A stretch of 64,000 nucleotides of DNA from Microbacterium paraoxydans (GTDB lineage: Bacteria; Actinomycetota; Actinomycetes; Actinomycetales; Microbacteriaceae). A program made the translations under genes and the position numbers. The stretch spans positions 620,001 through 684,000 of the forward strand of contig NZ_CP064873.1 of the NCBI RefSeq assembly GCF_019056515.1, read 5' to 3'. Position 1 is the first letter of the stretch. The number at the start of each line of letters is the position of its first letter. Shown here in pieces: positions 10,918 through 19,947 of this stretch. The notes beneath the pieces are model-generated. The model did not search any database and was not told the DNA's origin. It saw only the letters and a program-made list of their open reading frames with translations.

Positions 10918-12411
10918 GTGACTGCGTACGTCTCGGCCTTCGACCTCTTCTCCATCGGCGTCGGCCCGTCCAGCTCGCACACCGTCGGACCCATGCGCGC
11001 GGCGCTCGACTTCGCGCGGCAGCTGACCGCCTCCGGGGAACTGGACCGTGTCGGCCGCGTCGAGTGCACGCTGTTCGGCTCGCTCGGCGCCACCGGGATC
11101 GGCCACGGCACCCCGGATGCGGTGGTCGCGGGGCTTCGCGGTCTCGCTCCGGAGACGTGCGATCCGGCGGCCGTCCGTGCGGCGTGGTCCGCGTATCCGG
11201 AGGGGGAGCCGCTGCGGATCGACGGCGCCCATGCGGTGCCGTTCCGGAAGGACGACATCGTGTTCGCGCCCCGGACCCGACTCCCCGGCCACCCGAACGC
11301 CATGACGCTCATCGCCCGTGATGCCGACGGGACCACCCTGTTCGAGCAGACGTACTACTCGATCGGCGGCGGGTTCATCCGGCGCGAGGGGGAAGAGGCG
11401 CACCTCTCGACCGGTGCCTTCCCGCATCCCTATGCCGATGCCGCCTCGCTGCTCGCCCTCTGCGATGAGCACGGCCTGTCCATCGCGGAGGTCGCTCGCC
11501 GCAATGAGACGGCACTGCGCAGCGAGGAGGAGGTCGCCGCCGGCCTCGATGCGATCTGGGACGCGATGGCGGGCTGCGTGGACGCCGGCCTGCACGCCGA
11601 GGGCGTCCTTCCCGGCATGCTGCAGGTGAAGCGCCGTGCGGGCACGATCCGTGCGCAGCTCGAGGCGGTCGAAGCCGACGGGCACCGGGAGCTCCCCGGC
11701 GAGTGGCTCGGGGCGTTCGCGCTCGCGGTGAACGAGGAGAACGCGGCGGGTGGCCGCGTCGTGACGGCACCCACCAACGGCGCGGCGGGCATCCTCCCGG
11801 CGGTGGCGATGTACTGGTGGCGCTTCCTCGCCGACTCGGGCCTCGGTGCCGGGAACGCGGTCACGCCGTACGGCGAGCTCGTGGGCAGCGCGCTGCTCGG
11901 GTTCGACGGGGCTCCGCCGTCGCCTCCCGCACTCGACGGCGAGGACGCGGAGATCGCGGAGGCCAACCGCCGCCGGGGTATCCGCAGGTTCCTGCTGACG
12001 GCCACCGCCCTCGGGTCGCTGTTCAAGGCCAACGCCTCGATCTCCGGCGCCGAGGGCGGGTGTCAAGCCGAGGTCGGCTCCGCGTGCGCGATGGCCGCGG
12101 GCGGGCTCACCGCGGTGATGGGCGGCACGAACCGGCAGATCGAGAACGCCGCGGAGATCGCGATGGAGCACCACCTCGGCCTCACGTGCGACCCGATCGG
12201 GGGACTCGTGCAGATCCCGTGCATCGAGCGCAACGCGATCGCCGCCTCGACCGCCGTCACCGCCGCCCGCCTCGCGCTCCGCGGCGACGGAAGCCACTAC
12301 GTCTCGCTGGATGCCGTCGTCGAGACGATGCGCCAGACGGGCCTCGACATGTCGACGAAGTACAAGGAGACCAGCGAGGGTGGTCTGGCGGTGAACGTCA
12401 TCGAGTGCTGA
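10918..12411 (+). CDS. sdaA: L-serine ammonia-lyase (iron-sulfur L-serine dehydratase)
   Basis: A 497-residue single-chain enzyme that deaminates L-serine to pyruvate and ammonia. FDLFSIGVGPSSSHTVGPMR at the N-terminus is the beta-domain signature. The alpha domain shows GGCQAEVGSACAMAAGG and CDPIGGLVQIPCIERNAIAA, which supply cysteines for the oxygen-labile [4Fe-4S] cluster. The start is GTG at 10918. Fused beta and alpha domains at this length match the type II SdaA of actinobacteria and enterobacteria. It is monocistronic, followed by an inverted repeat. Confidence 0.95.
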   Translation: MTAYVSAFDLFSIGVGPSSSHTVGPMRAALDFARQLTASGELDRVGRVECTLFGSLGATGIGHGTPDAVVAGLRGLAPETCDPAAVRAAWSAYPEGEPLRIDGAHAVPFRKDDIVFAPRTRLPGHPNAMTLIARDADGTTLFEQTYYSIGGGFIRREGEEAHLSTGAFPHPYADAASLLALCDEHGLSIAEVARRNETALRSEEEVAAGLDAIWDAMAGCVDAGLHAEGVLPGMLQVKRRAGTIRAQLEAVEADGHRELPGEWLGAFALAVNEENAAGGRVVTAPTNGAAGILPAVAMYWWRFLADSGLGAGNAVTPYGELVGSALLGFDGAPPSPPALDGEDAEIAEANRRRGIRRFLLTATALGSLFKANASISGAEGGCQAEVGSACAMAAGGLTAVMGGTNRQIENAAEIAMEHHLGLTCDPIGGLVQIPCIERNAIAASTAVTAARLALRGDGSHYVSLDAVVETMRQTGLDMSTKYKETSEGGLAVNVIEC

Positions 12412-12421
12412 CCTCGCCAAC

Positions 12422-12471
12422 CCACCCCCTTTCGCGCGCCCCGGCCCGTTGCGTGCGCACGGAGGGGGTGG
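12422..12471 (+). terminator. Inverted repeat downstream of sdaA
   Basis: CCACCCCCT (12422-12430) and AGGGGGTGG (12463-12471) form arms around a GC-rich interior. A weaker outer pair involves the GGGGTGGG just downstream. It probably terminates sdaA transcription before the ATPase gene. Confidence 0.5.
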
Positions 12472-12513
12472 CAGGCACACAGAGGGGTGGGTCGACGGAG
12501 GAGGGAGAGGCAC

Positions 12514-13236
12514 ATGCGGCAGCAGCCGGTCGTCGCGGTGCGGCCGAACGAGGAGGCGCCGATCCCGGACGGGACGTGGCCGACGAACATCCCCGCGGTG
12601 GCCCAGGTGCTGCGCGAGGGACTGGATCTCGGGCCGGGAGTGACCTTCCTCGTCGGTGAGAACGGCAGCGGGAAGTCCACCCTCGTCGAGGGCATCGCGA
12701 TCGCGTACGGTCTCTCCCCGGAAGGCGGGTCCCGCCAGGCGCAGCACCGGACGCGGCCGAGCGAGTCGCCGCTGTCGGACTGGCTGCGCCTCCAACGAGG
12801 CGTCGGGGCGCACCGCTGGGGGTTCTTCCTCCGGGCGGAGACGATGCACTCGTTCTACACGTATCTCGAGGAGAACCCCTCCCTGCGCGGCGATGTGCCC
12901 TTCCATGAGATGAGCCACGGGGAGTCGTTCCTCGCCCTGCTCGACAGCCGCTTCGATGATCCGGGGTTCTACTGCCTGGACGAGCCGGAGGCCGCGCTGT
13001 CGTTCCACTCGACTCTCACGCTGATCGCCGTGCTACAGCGCATCGCCGACGAGGGCGGCCAGGTGCTGTGCGCCACGCACTCGCCGGTGCTCGCGGCGCT
13101 TCCGGGTGCGGCCATCCTGGAGGTCGGGGAGTGGGGACTCCGCCCGACCGCCTGGGAGGACCTCGAGATCGTGAACCACTGGCGCTCGTTCCTCGGGCAG
13201 CCGCAGCGGTATCTCCGGCATCTGCTCGGTGAGTGA
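12514..13236 (+). CDS. Small AAA-type (SMC/OLD-like) ATPase
   Basis: A 240-residue protein with Walker A FLVGENGSGKSTLVEGIA, a short lid, the ABC-like signature MSHGESFLALLDSRF, Walker B FYCLDEPEAALS and a switch histidine in CATHSPVLAALPGA. This is the compact P-loop ATPase layout of predicted ABC/OLD-like ATPases (AAA_21/AAA_23). The ATG at 12514 follows a strong GGAGGAGGGAGAGG site. No partner nuclease or transporter lies beside it, so its process is unknown. Confidence 0.85.
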   Translation: MRQQPVVAVRPNEEAPIPDGTWPTNIPAVAQVLREGLDLGPGVTFLVGENGSGKSTLVEGIAIAYGLSPEGGSRQAQHRTRPSESPLSDWLRLQRGVGAHRWGFFLRAETMHSFYTYLEENPSLRGDVPFHEMSHGESFLALLDSRFDDPGFYCLDEPEAALSFHSTLTLIAVLQRIADEGGQVLCATHSPVLAALPGAAILEVGEWGLRPTAWEDLEIVNHWRSFLGQPQRYLRHLLGE

Positions 13237-13264
13237 GGATCCGCGGAGCCGTAGGCTGGCGGGC

Positions 13265-13861
13265 ATGACCGAGCAGAAGGCGCCGAGACGACGCGGGCGC
13301 CCGCGCGGCGGCACCGACTCCCGCGAGCGCATCGTGTCCGCGGCCGTCGACGAGTTCGGTGCGCAGGGGTACGACGGCGCCACGGTGCGGTCGATCGCCG
13401 CCCGCGCCGGGGTCGACTCCGCGCTCGTCCACCACTACTTCGGCACCAAGGCCGACCTGTTCTCCGAGGCCGCCGGAATACCGCTGCGCCCCGACCTCGA
13501 CGTCCCCGAGATCCTCGCGGGGCCGAAGGACGAAGCGGGGGCCCGGCTCGTCCGCTATGTGCTCGACGCGTTCGAGAAGCCCGACGTGCGCCGCCGCGGC
13601 GTGCTCCTCCTGCGCACGGCGATCGGGAGCAGACTGACGACGCCCCTGCTCGCCGGATTCCTCTCCCGCGAACTGCTCTCCCGTGTGGCGCGCCGCCTCG
13701 ACGTGGAGGACGCCGACTTCCGTGCCGCCCTCGTCGCGTCGCAGATCGCCGGCATGCTCATCGGCCGCTACGTCCTGCAGCTTCCCGCGCTCGCCGGCGC
13801 CTCCGTCGACGAGCTCGTCGGCCGCGTCGGCCCCACCGTCCAGCGCTACCTCTTCGACTGA
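13265..13861 (+). CDS. TetR-family repressor
   Basis: A 198-residue protein with a basic N-terminus (RRRGRPRGG), a TetR HTH (ATVRSIAARAGVDSALVHHY followed by FGTKADLFSEA) and a helical ligand domain of the TetR_C type. It lies 146 bases upstream of an ABC exporter pair whose promoter carries an inverted repeat, so it is the likely repressor of that exporter. The ATG at 13265 is chosen; upstream codons overlap the ATPase gene end. Confidence 0.9.
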   Translation: MTEQKAPRRRGRPRGGTDSRERIVSAAVDEFGAQGYDGATVRSIAARAGVDSALVHHYFGTKADLFSEAAGIPLRPDLDVPEILAGPKDEAGARLVRYVLDAFEKPDVRRRGVLLLRTAIGSRLTTPLLAGFLSRELLSRVARRLDVEDADFRAALVASQIAGMLIGRYVLQLPALAGASVDELVGRVGPTVQRYLFD

Positions 13862-13874
13862 TCCGCCCCGCGGC

Positions 13875-13960
13875 GGGCACAGCTTCGGAGATCTCGCCCG
13901 CCGCCGCCGGACCGCACGGCCGGCGGCGGCGTGTCGATCCGGCGCTCCGAAGCTGTGCCC
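13875..13960. repeat. 86-bp palindromic intergenic repeat, copy 2
   Basis: The arms GGGCACAGCTTCGGAG (13875-13890) and CTCCGAAGCTGTGCCC (13945-13960) are perfect inverted copies. The interior has its own GC-rich hairpin (CCGCCGCCGG against CCGGCGGCGG). Total length and arm core match the copy at 2257-2342, and both share GGAGATC and GCGTGTC inside. The repeat sits between the tetR gene and the ABC promoter. Confidence 0.78.
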
Positions 13961-13971
13961 ACTGAGAGGCG

Positions 13972-14020
13972 TTGACGCCCGACGAGGCGAGGCGCATAAT
14001 TCATCGCATGGTGAATAATG
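13972..14020 (+). promoter_or_regulatory. Promoter and TetR-type operator of the ABC exporter
   Basis: TTGACG (13972-13977), 17 bases, then CATAAT (13995-14000) form a near-ideal sigma-70-type promoter whose start site would fall at or next to the ATG at 14008, giving a leaderless message. CATAATTCA (13995-14003) and TGAATAATG (14012-14020) form an inverted repeat with one mismatch that covers the -10 and the start codon, a good TetR operator candidate. Confidence 0.7.
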
Positions 14021-14793
14021 CGGCCGTCGAGATCACGCAGCTCCGCGTGCGGCGTGGGGCCGTGTCCGTGTTCGACGCCATCGACCTCGCCGTTCCCCGC
14101 GGCCAGATCACAGGTCTCCTCGGCCCCTCCGGGTGCGGCAAGACCACGCTCATGCGGTCGATCGTCGGTGTGCAGCGGATCGCCTCCGGTGACGTGACCG
14201 TTCTCGGCGAGCCGGGCGGGTCCCGCCGGCTCCGGCACCGTGTCGCGTACGGCACGCAGGGCGCCTCGGTCTACGGCGATCTCAGCGTGCGGCAGAATCT
14301 CGCCTACTTCGCCGCGCTCCTGAAGGCGCCGAAGGGGGACGTCGACCGGGTCATCCAGGAGGTCGGTCTCGACGCGCAGACGGGGCAGCTCGTCGATGCG
14401 CTGAGCGGCGGCCAGGCGACGCGGGTGTCGCTCGCGACGGCCCTGATCGGCTCCCCGGAGCTCATCGTGCTGGACGAGCCGACGGTCGGTCTCGACCCCG
14501 TGTTGCGGGCGGAGCTCTGGACCCTGTTCCGCCGCCTGGCCGATCGGGGCGTCACGCTCATCGTGTCCAGTCACGTGATGGACGAGGCGGTGCGCTGCGA
14601 CCGGCTGCTGCTGATGCGGGAGGGGAGGATCATCGCCGACACGACGCCGTCCGCACTGCTCGCCGACACCGGAACGACCGACGCCGAAGCCGCGTTCCTG
14701 GCGCTGATCGAACGCGACAGGGCCGCCGGCACCGCGACCACCAGGCGCGCACGCCGAGAAGCGCACGAGCGCCAGGAGGAGGACGGGACATGA
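14008..14793 (+). CDS. ABC-2 exporter ATP-binding protein (DrrA type)
   Basis: A 261-residue nucleotide-binding protein with Walker A GLLGPSGCGKTTLMRS, a Q-loop region, signature LSGGQATRVSLATAL, Walker B LIVLDEPTVGLDP and switch HVMDEA. A polar C-terminal tail follows the catalytic core. The ATG at 14008 is set by the promoter; the upstream TTG at 13972 is part of the -35. It overlaps the permease gene by four bases. The pair should form a multidrug or antibiotic exporter under TetR control. Confidence 0.92.
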   Translation: MVNNAAVEITQLRVRRGAVSVFDAIDLAVPRGQITGLLGPSGCGKTTLMRSIVGVQRIASGDVTVLGEPGGSRRLRHRVAYGTQGASVYGDLSVRQNLAYFAALLKAPKGDVDRVIQEVGLDAQTGQLVDALSGGQATRVSLATALIGSPELIVLDEPTVGLDPVLRAELWTLFRRLADRGVTLIVSSHVMDEAVRCDRLLLMREGRIIADTTPSALLADTGTTDAEAAFLALIERDRAAGTATTRRARREAHERQEEDGT

Positions 14794-15524
14794 ACGGCCG
14801 ACGGCTGTTCGCGACCGCCGGCCGTGTGCTCACGCAGCTCCGACACGACCCGCGGTCCATCGCCCTGATGCTCATCGCCCCGAGCCTGCTCGTCGGTCTC
14901 TTCGCCTGGCTGTTCAGCGAGCAGGACGGTGTGTTCGATCAGTTCGGCGGTGCCATCCTGGCGTTGTTCCCGTTCATCGTGATGTTCCTCATCACGTCGA
15001 TCACCACCCTGCGGGAGCGTCGTTCCGGCACGCTTGAACGGCTGATGACCACGCCGCTCGAGAAGGCCGACTTCATCCTCGGCTACGCGCTCGCGTTCGG
15101 GTTGATGGCTCTGCTGCAGGCGGTGATCACGGTCTCGTTCGCGGTCGGGGTGTGCGGGCTCGACGTGGACGGGCCGCTGTGGCAGCTGGGTCTCGTCGCG
15201 GTGGTCGATGCCCTGCTCGGCACGGCGCTGGGGCTCCTGGCGAGCGCGTTCGCCCAGACCGAGTTCCAGGCGGTGCAGTTCATGCCGTTGCTGGTGTTCC
15301 CGCAGATCATCCTCGGCGGTCTGTTCATGCCGCGCGACCAGATGCCCGACGCGCTGTACGCCATCTCCGAGTGGCTGCCGCTGAGCTACGCGATCGACAC
15401 GATCAACGCGGTCGCGGCGGGGGACGAGGGTGGGGACGTGTTCGGTCCGCTGCTCATCGTCGTGGCCTTCGCGGTCGGCGCTCTGGTGCTCGCCGCCCTC
15501 ACGCTGCGGCGGCGCACACGCTGA
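14790..15524 (+). CDS. ABC-2 type exporter permease
   Basis: A 244-residue membrane protein with six hydrophobic segments (near residues 25-45, 55-75, 100-125, 130-155, 165-185 and 215-237). It has the ABC-2 family mid-region REGRSGTLERLMTTPL-like stretch (here RERRSGTLERLMTTPLEKADF) and PQIILGGLFMPRDQMP before the last helix. It starts within the stop codon of the ATPase gene. Together they make a DrrAB-like exporter of unknown substrate. Confidence 0.92.
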   Translation: MNGRRLFATAGRVLTQLRHDPRSIALMLIAPSLLVGLFAWLFSEQDGVFDQFGGAILALFPFIVMFLITSITTLRERRSGTLERLMTTPLEKADFILGYALAFGLMALLQAVITVSFAVGVCGLDVDGPLWQLGLVAVVDALLGTALGLLASAFAQTEFQAVQFMPLLVFPQIILGGLFMPRDQMPDALYAISEWLPLSYAIDTINAVAAGDEGGDVFGPLLIVVAFAVGALVLAALTLRRRTR

Positions 15525-15543
15525 GCCGGAGTCCTGGCCTGGG

Positions 15544-18120
15544 TCAGCGCGCGGCGCGGTTCTTGGTGTGCTTCGTCGGCACGGCGGCCCACGGGTCCTC
15601 GGGCCACGGGTGCCGGGGGTAGCGGCCGCGCATCTCGGCGCGTACCTGGGCGTAGGGGCCCGACCAGAACGAGGCGAGGTCGTCGGTGACCGCGAGCGGC
15701 CGCCCCGCCGGGGACAGCAGATGGAAGAGCACGGGGACGCGGCCGTCCACGAGCCGGGGAGTCTCCGCCCAGCCGAAGCACTCCTGCAGCTTCACCGCCA
15801 CGACGGGCCGTGCGGTCGCGTCGCCGTCGGGCTCCGGGTAGGTGATGCGTACACGGGAGCCGCTGGGCACCTCGAGCCGCTCCGGGACGAGCGCATCGAG
15901 GTGCACGGCCTCGGGCCAGGGCAGCAGACGGCGAAGGGCGGATGACAGATCCAGCCGACTCGCGGGCGTGCCGGAGGCGAGAGCGTCGAGCTCCGGTGCC
16001 AGCCACACGTCGAGCGATGCGAGCAGACCCGCGTCCGACACATCGGGCCAGGGGTCTCCGAGCTCACGTCGCAGTAGCGCGAGTCGGCGGCGCAGGGCCT
16101 CCGCCCCGTCGGACCACGTGAACATGCCGAGGCCATCGCGTCGGAGTGCTCGGCCCACGGCATCCCGGCCTTCCGAGGCCGACGGGCGCACCGGCACCGA
16201 TGAGCGCACGATCGCACTGATCCGGCGTTCGCGGCGGGCCTGTACGCGGCCTCCGACGAACTCGGCCTCGACGCGGTCGCTCATCAAGGGGCCTGCCGCG
16301 CGCTCCACCTGCTCCTCGGTGAGGGCCGCTGCGGCGCGGATGACCGCACCGGAGCCGGCTGCCGTCCGGGACGAGGCTCGGGCGACGTCGGCCACGGCGA
16401 GCCATTCCGACGCGGCCAGGGCGCCGCTGACACCGGCCCGGGTGCCGGACGCCAGCAGGAACGTCGCTCCCGATCCCGAGTGCTCGGCGCGGTGGGCGAC
16501 GCGCTCGGGGAAGGCCAGCGCAATCACGAGACCGACGCCGTCGAGACCGGCGCGGGTGTCCGGTGCCGGAGCGACCAGGCGTTCCAGACGGCGAGCGTCC
16601 TCGCGCCACCGCCGGGCCTCGGCCGTGCTCCCTCCGCGCAACGCGACGAGAGCGCGGGCGACATCGGCGTCCGAGATGCGCTGGTCCCCGCCGAGAAGCG
16701 CCACGACCTCGGCGGCGAGCCGGCTCCCCACCGCGGGGCTGCCGTCCCGCAGCGCTCTGGCCAACCGTGGATCGGTGGGGATTCGTGCCAGCGCACGGCC
16801 CTCTGCCGTGGCGCGCCCGTCGTCGTCGATCGCTCCGAGACCGCGGAGCACCGTGACGGCATCGGCCAGGCTGTCGGCTCGCAGCGGTTCGATCATGCGC
16901 AGGCCGGCGCCGCCCGGGGCGCCCCAGCAGGCGAGCAGGAGGGCGGCGTCGGTGAGGTCTGCCGTGGCGATCTCCGGCGACGGCCGCGCAGGAGCGGCAG
17001 CATAGGTGCGCTCGTCCACACAGCGGATGACGGTGCCGGGGCCCTGTCGGGTGGCGCGTCCGGCTCGCTGCACGCACGAGGAACGGGAGGCGGCGGTGGT
17101 GACCAGACCGGTCATCCCGCGGGCGGCGTCGCGCTGCGGCTGCCGGGCCAGGCAGCTGTCCACGACCAGCCGCACACCCGGCACCGTGAGAGACGACTCG
17201 GCGAGGGAGGTGGCGACGATGATGCGGGGCCGGGCTTCCGACGCACGACCGCGGATCACGGCATCCTGCTCCGCCAGCGGGATCTGGCCGTGCAACTCCC
17301 GGACGTCGAAGGCGCTGTTCCGGTCGCGGACTCGTCGCGCGATCTCCGCCACTTCGCGCGCGCCGGGGGCGAACACGAGCACATCCGCTTCGGGGCCATT
17401 CCGGACGAGCTCGGCGGCGGCGGTGGCGGTGACACTCGCGACGTGATCGAGGAAGCCCCGGGTGACTCCGCGTTCGTCGAGGCGGGGCGCAGAACTCGGT
17501 GCCCAGCGCTCGGTGAGGGGGAAAGCCGGGACGTCGTGGTCGACGATCGACGCGGGAGACTCCTCGGTCCCGATGACCGCGGCGATCCGGTCCGCGTCGA
17601 GGGTCGCGGACATCGCGATGACGACGAGGTCATCTCGCAGCTCGCGCACCTCGGAGAGCAGGCCGAGGAGGAGGTCGGTCTCGAGGGCACGCTCATGCAC
17701 CTCGTCGATGATGACCGCGCTCACGCCGTCGAGTCCGGGGTCGTCGAGCATCCGTCGCAGGAGCACGCCAGCGGTGACGAACTCGACCCTCGTGTCCGGC
17801 CCGACAGTGCGCTCGCCACGGACGGTGAAGCCCACCCGGGAGCCGAGGGGTGTGCCGTCGAGCTGTGCGAGTCGGCGAGCGGCCGCGCGCGCGGCGATCC
17901 GGCGCGGCTGGGTGACGATCACGCGTCCGGTGCGGCGTGAGGCGAGGAGCGGCGGGACGAGCGTGGTCTTGCCCGTACCTGGCGGCGCGGTCACGACCAC
18001 GGATCCGCTCGTGTCGAGGGCGGTGGAGAGGTCGTCGAGGGCGCCCGCGAAAGACAGACCGGCGCCGATGGCGGTGAGGTCGAAGGCGGCGCGGGTCACC
18101 CGTCCAGTCTGCCGGGTCAT
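15544..18120 (-). CDS. hrpB: ATP-dependent helicase HrpB
   Basis: An 858-residue DEAH-type SF2 helicase. Walker A is APPGTGKTT at residues 45-53 and the Walker B box is DEVH at 139-142. The SAT motif (AMSATLDADR), helicase C motifs (QRAGRATRQGPG), the HA2 domain and the C-terminal HrpB domain ending WPEDPWAAVPTKHTKNRAAR are all present. Length is normal for HrpB. It is encoded opposite to the ABC genes and downstream of the flotillin gene, separated by a hairpin. Its cellular substrate is unclear in most bacteria. Confidence 0.95.
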   Translation of the reverse strand: MTRQTGRVTRAAFDLTAIGAGLSFAGALDDLSTALDTSGSVVVTAPPGTGKTTLVPPLLASRRTGRVIVTQPRRIAARAAARRLAQLDGTPLGSRVGFTVRGERTVGPDTRVEFVTAGVLLRRMLDDPGLDGVSAVIIDEVHERALETDLLLGLLSEVRELRDDLVVIAMSATLDADRIAAVIGTEESPASIVDHDVPAFPLTERWAPSSAPRLDERGVTRGFLDHVASVTATAAAELVRNGPEADVLVFAPGAREVAEIARRVRDRNSAFDVRELHGQIPLAEQDAVIRGRASEARPRIIVATSLAESSLTVPGVRLVVDSCLARQPQRDAARGMTGLVTTAASRSSCVQRAGRATRQGPGTVIRCVDERTYAAAPARPSPEIATADLTDAALLLACWGAPGGAGLRMIEPLRADSLADAVTVLRGLGAIDDDGRATAEGRALARIPTDPRLARALRDGSPAVGSRLAAEVVALLGGDQRISDADVARALVALRGGSTAEARRWREDARRLERLVAPAPDTRAGLDGVGLVIALAFPERVAHRAEHSGSGATFLLASGTRAGVSGALAASEWLAVADVARASSRTAAGSGAVIRAAAALTEEQVERAAGPLMSDRVEAEFVGGRVQARRERRISAIVRSSVPVRPSASEGRDAVGRALRRDGLGMFTWSDGAEALRRRLALLRRELGDPWPDVSDAGLLASLDVWLAPELDALASGTPASRLDLSSALRRLLPWPEAVHLDALVPERLEVPSGSRVRITYPEPDGDATARPVVAVKLQECFGWAETPRLVDGRVPVLFHLLSPAGRPLAVTDDLASFWSGPYAQVRAEMRGRYPRHPWPEDPWAAVPTKHTKNRAAR

Positions 18121-18122
18121 GA

Positions 18123-18165
18123 GACAGCGGATGCCGCGACCCGATCGGCCGCGGCATCCGCTGTC
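18123..18165 (-). terminator. Terminator hairpin after the flotillin gene
   Basis: GACAGCGGATGCCGCG (18123-18138) pairs perfectly over 16 bases with 18150-18165 around an 11-base loop. It lies nine bases past the flotillin stop and just before the hrpB start codon on the same strand, so it may also limit readthrough into hrpB. Confidence 0.75.
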
Positions 18166-18174
18166 GTACGCTTC

Positions 18175-19776
18175 TTACTCCGCGGCGGGAGCGGGCGGCG
18201 CGGGCGGCGGTGGAGTGGTCGGCGCGGGCGTACGCGGCGCCGGGGCGGGCGCGGACGCTTCGGCGACTCCCGCTCCGAAACCGCGGCCGACGGCCTGTCC
18301 CTGGATGATGCCGGCGAGGTCGAGGCCGGTCGCGGAGTGCACGCTGTCGAAGACCGAACGCAGGGCCTTCGCGCTGTCGGCACCGACGACGTTGGACGCG
18401 CCGTCCTCGCCGGATCCGCCGACGATCGAGACGCTGCCGATCGCGGCGTAGCCCTTCGCGAACTCGGACATGATCGAGGGCAGCACCTCCAGAACGCGCT
18501 GCGAGAGGAACGCGTCCTGGTTGGAGGCGATGGCTTTGGCCTCAGCCTCGACGGCCGCGGCACGGGCCTCACCCTCGGCGCGGATCGCCTCGGCCTCGGC
18601 GTTGGCGCGCAGGCGACGGGCTTCGGCTTCCGCCTCCGCCTGGGCGCGCAGCGCGTCGGCGTCACCGGTGGCCTTCGCGATCGCGGCCGCCGCCTCACCG
18701 TCGGCGCGCGCCTTGTCGGCCTGCGCCTGCTGCTCGGCGATGCGGGTGCGCGCCTCGGCCTGCTTGACCTGCTCGATCGCCGCCGCCTCGGCCGCGCGCT
18801 CACGCGTGTAGAGCTCGGCCTGCGCGCGGGTCTCCGCCTCGTACCGCTGCGCGTCCGCGACGCGCTTGACGTCGGCGTCGAGCTGCGCCTGCTTGTTCTC
18901 GGCCTGCTGCTGGAGCACGGCCTGCTCGGCCTGGGCGCGGGCGAGCTGCTCGGCCTGCTCCGCCTCGGCGCGGGCGCGGCCGATTCCGGCGTTGGCGTTG
19001 GCCGTGTTCGTGTCGAGCGCGGTCTGCTCTACGAGGTTCGCCTCCTGGTTCGCGATGTTCTTCTGGTTGATCGCGCGGTCGGCGTTGGTCTGCGAGATCT
19101 CCGCGGCCTGGCGCTTCGCCTGGATCTCCGGGGCACCGAGGGACTGGATGTAGCCGACCTTGTCGGTGATGCCCTTGATCTGGAAGGAGTCGAGGATGAG
19201 GCCCTGCTCGGCGAGCTCCTGGGAGACGTCGGCGGCGATCTGGTCGGAGAACTTCTTGCGCTCCCGCATGAGCTCCACGACGGAGAGCGTCGCGACGATG
19301 CCGCGCAGGGCGCCCTCGAGCTGCTCGGTGGTGAACTGCTCGATGGCCTTGTCCTGGGAGGCGAAGCGCTCGGCGGCCCGGCGCACAAGCAGCGGGTCGG
19401 AGCCGATCTTCACGATCGCGACGCCGTCGACGTTGAGCGTCACGTTGTCGAGCGACTGCGCCTCGGCGTTGAGCGACACCTGCCGCGACCGGAGGGAGAT
19501 GATCTCGTGGCGCTGGGTGATCGGGTTGACAAGCGACTTCCCGTTCACGATGACCGTGACGGGCGACTCCGACATCTCGGAGCTGCTCGTGCCGTCGGTG
19601 CCGATCACGGCACGCTGCACCTTCTGCTTGCGTCCGGAGATGACGAGCGCTTCGTCGGCGCGAGCCACCTTGATCCAGCTGCGTGCGAACAGCAGCAGGA
19701 TCAGCAGGACGACGATCGCGGCGACAACCGCGATCCCGATGACGATGAGGATGCCGACGATTCCGGCGATCTCCAT
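18175..19776 (-). CDS. Flotillin-family membrane protein
   Basis: A 533-residue protein with an N-terminal membrane segment (GIVGILIVIGIAVVAAIVVL, about residues 5-24), an SPFH/prohibitin domain, a long alanine/glutamate-rich coiled coil (about residues 230-430) and a proline/alanine-rich tail (PAPAPRTPAPTTPPPPAPP). Flotillins scaffold membrane microdomains. The ATG at 19776 follows GGGAGGTCATCC. The frame stays open for 45 more codons upstream, to a GTG at 19911, and would add a second hydrophobic helix; I treat this as non-coding but cannot exclude it. Confidence 0.92.
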   Translation of the reverse strand: MEIAGIVGILIVIGIAVVAAIVVLLILLLFARSWIKVARADEALVISGRKQKVQRAVIGTDGTSSSEMSESPVTVIVNGKSLVNPITQRHEIISLRSRQVSLNAEAQSLDNVTLNVDGVAIVKIGSDPLLVRRAAERFASQDKAIEQFTTEQLEGALRGIVATLSVVELMRERKKFSDQIAADVSQELAEQGLILDSFQIKGITDKVGYIQSLGAPEIQAKRQAAEISQTNADRAINQKNIANQEANLVEQTALDTNTANANAGIGRARAEAEQAEQLARAQAEQAVLQQQAENKQAQLDADVKRVADAQRYEAETRAQAELYTRERAAEAAAIEQVKQAEARTRIAEQQAQADKARADGEAAAAIAKATGDADALRAQAEAEAEARRLRANAEAEAIRAEGEARAAAVEAEAKAIASNQDAFLSQRVLEVLPSIMSEFAKGYAAIGSVSIVGGSGEDGASNVVGADSAKALRSVFDSVHSATGLDLAGIIQGQAVGRGFGAGVAEASAPAPAPRTPAPTTPPPPAPPAPAAE

Positions 19777-19947
19777 GGATGACCTCCCTGGTTCCCCCCG
19801 AGGGGGCGGTCCGATATGCCCACGGTCGATGTGGGCGTGCGCAACCCACCCTGCCAGAAAAGCGACGCCCGCCACCGTCGCGGCCGTCATGATGCCGTCG
19901 TCGGTGGACACGCCCCCGACCGCGGCGCCTGTGGAGATGGGGAGCGG

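Noticed and set aside
10810..13008. Minus-strand open frame of 732 codons opposite sdaA and the ATPase
   Set aside because: It is antisense to two clear genes and rich in Arg, Ala, Gly and His, with no domain signal.
13972..14007. Earlier TTG start for the ABC ATP-binding protein
   Set aside because: The TTG is the first part of the TTGACG -35 box and the added residues have no family similarity.
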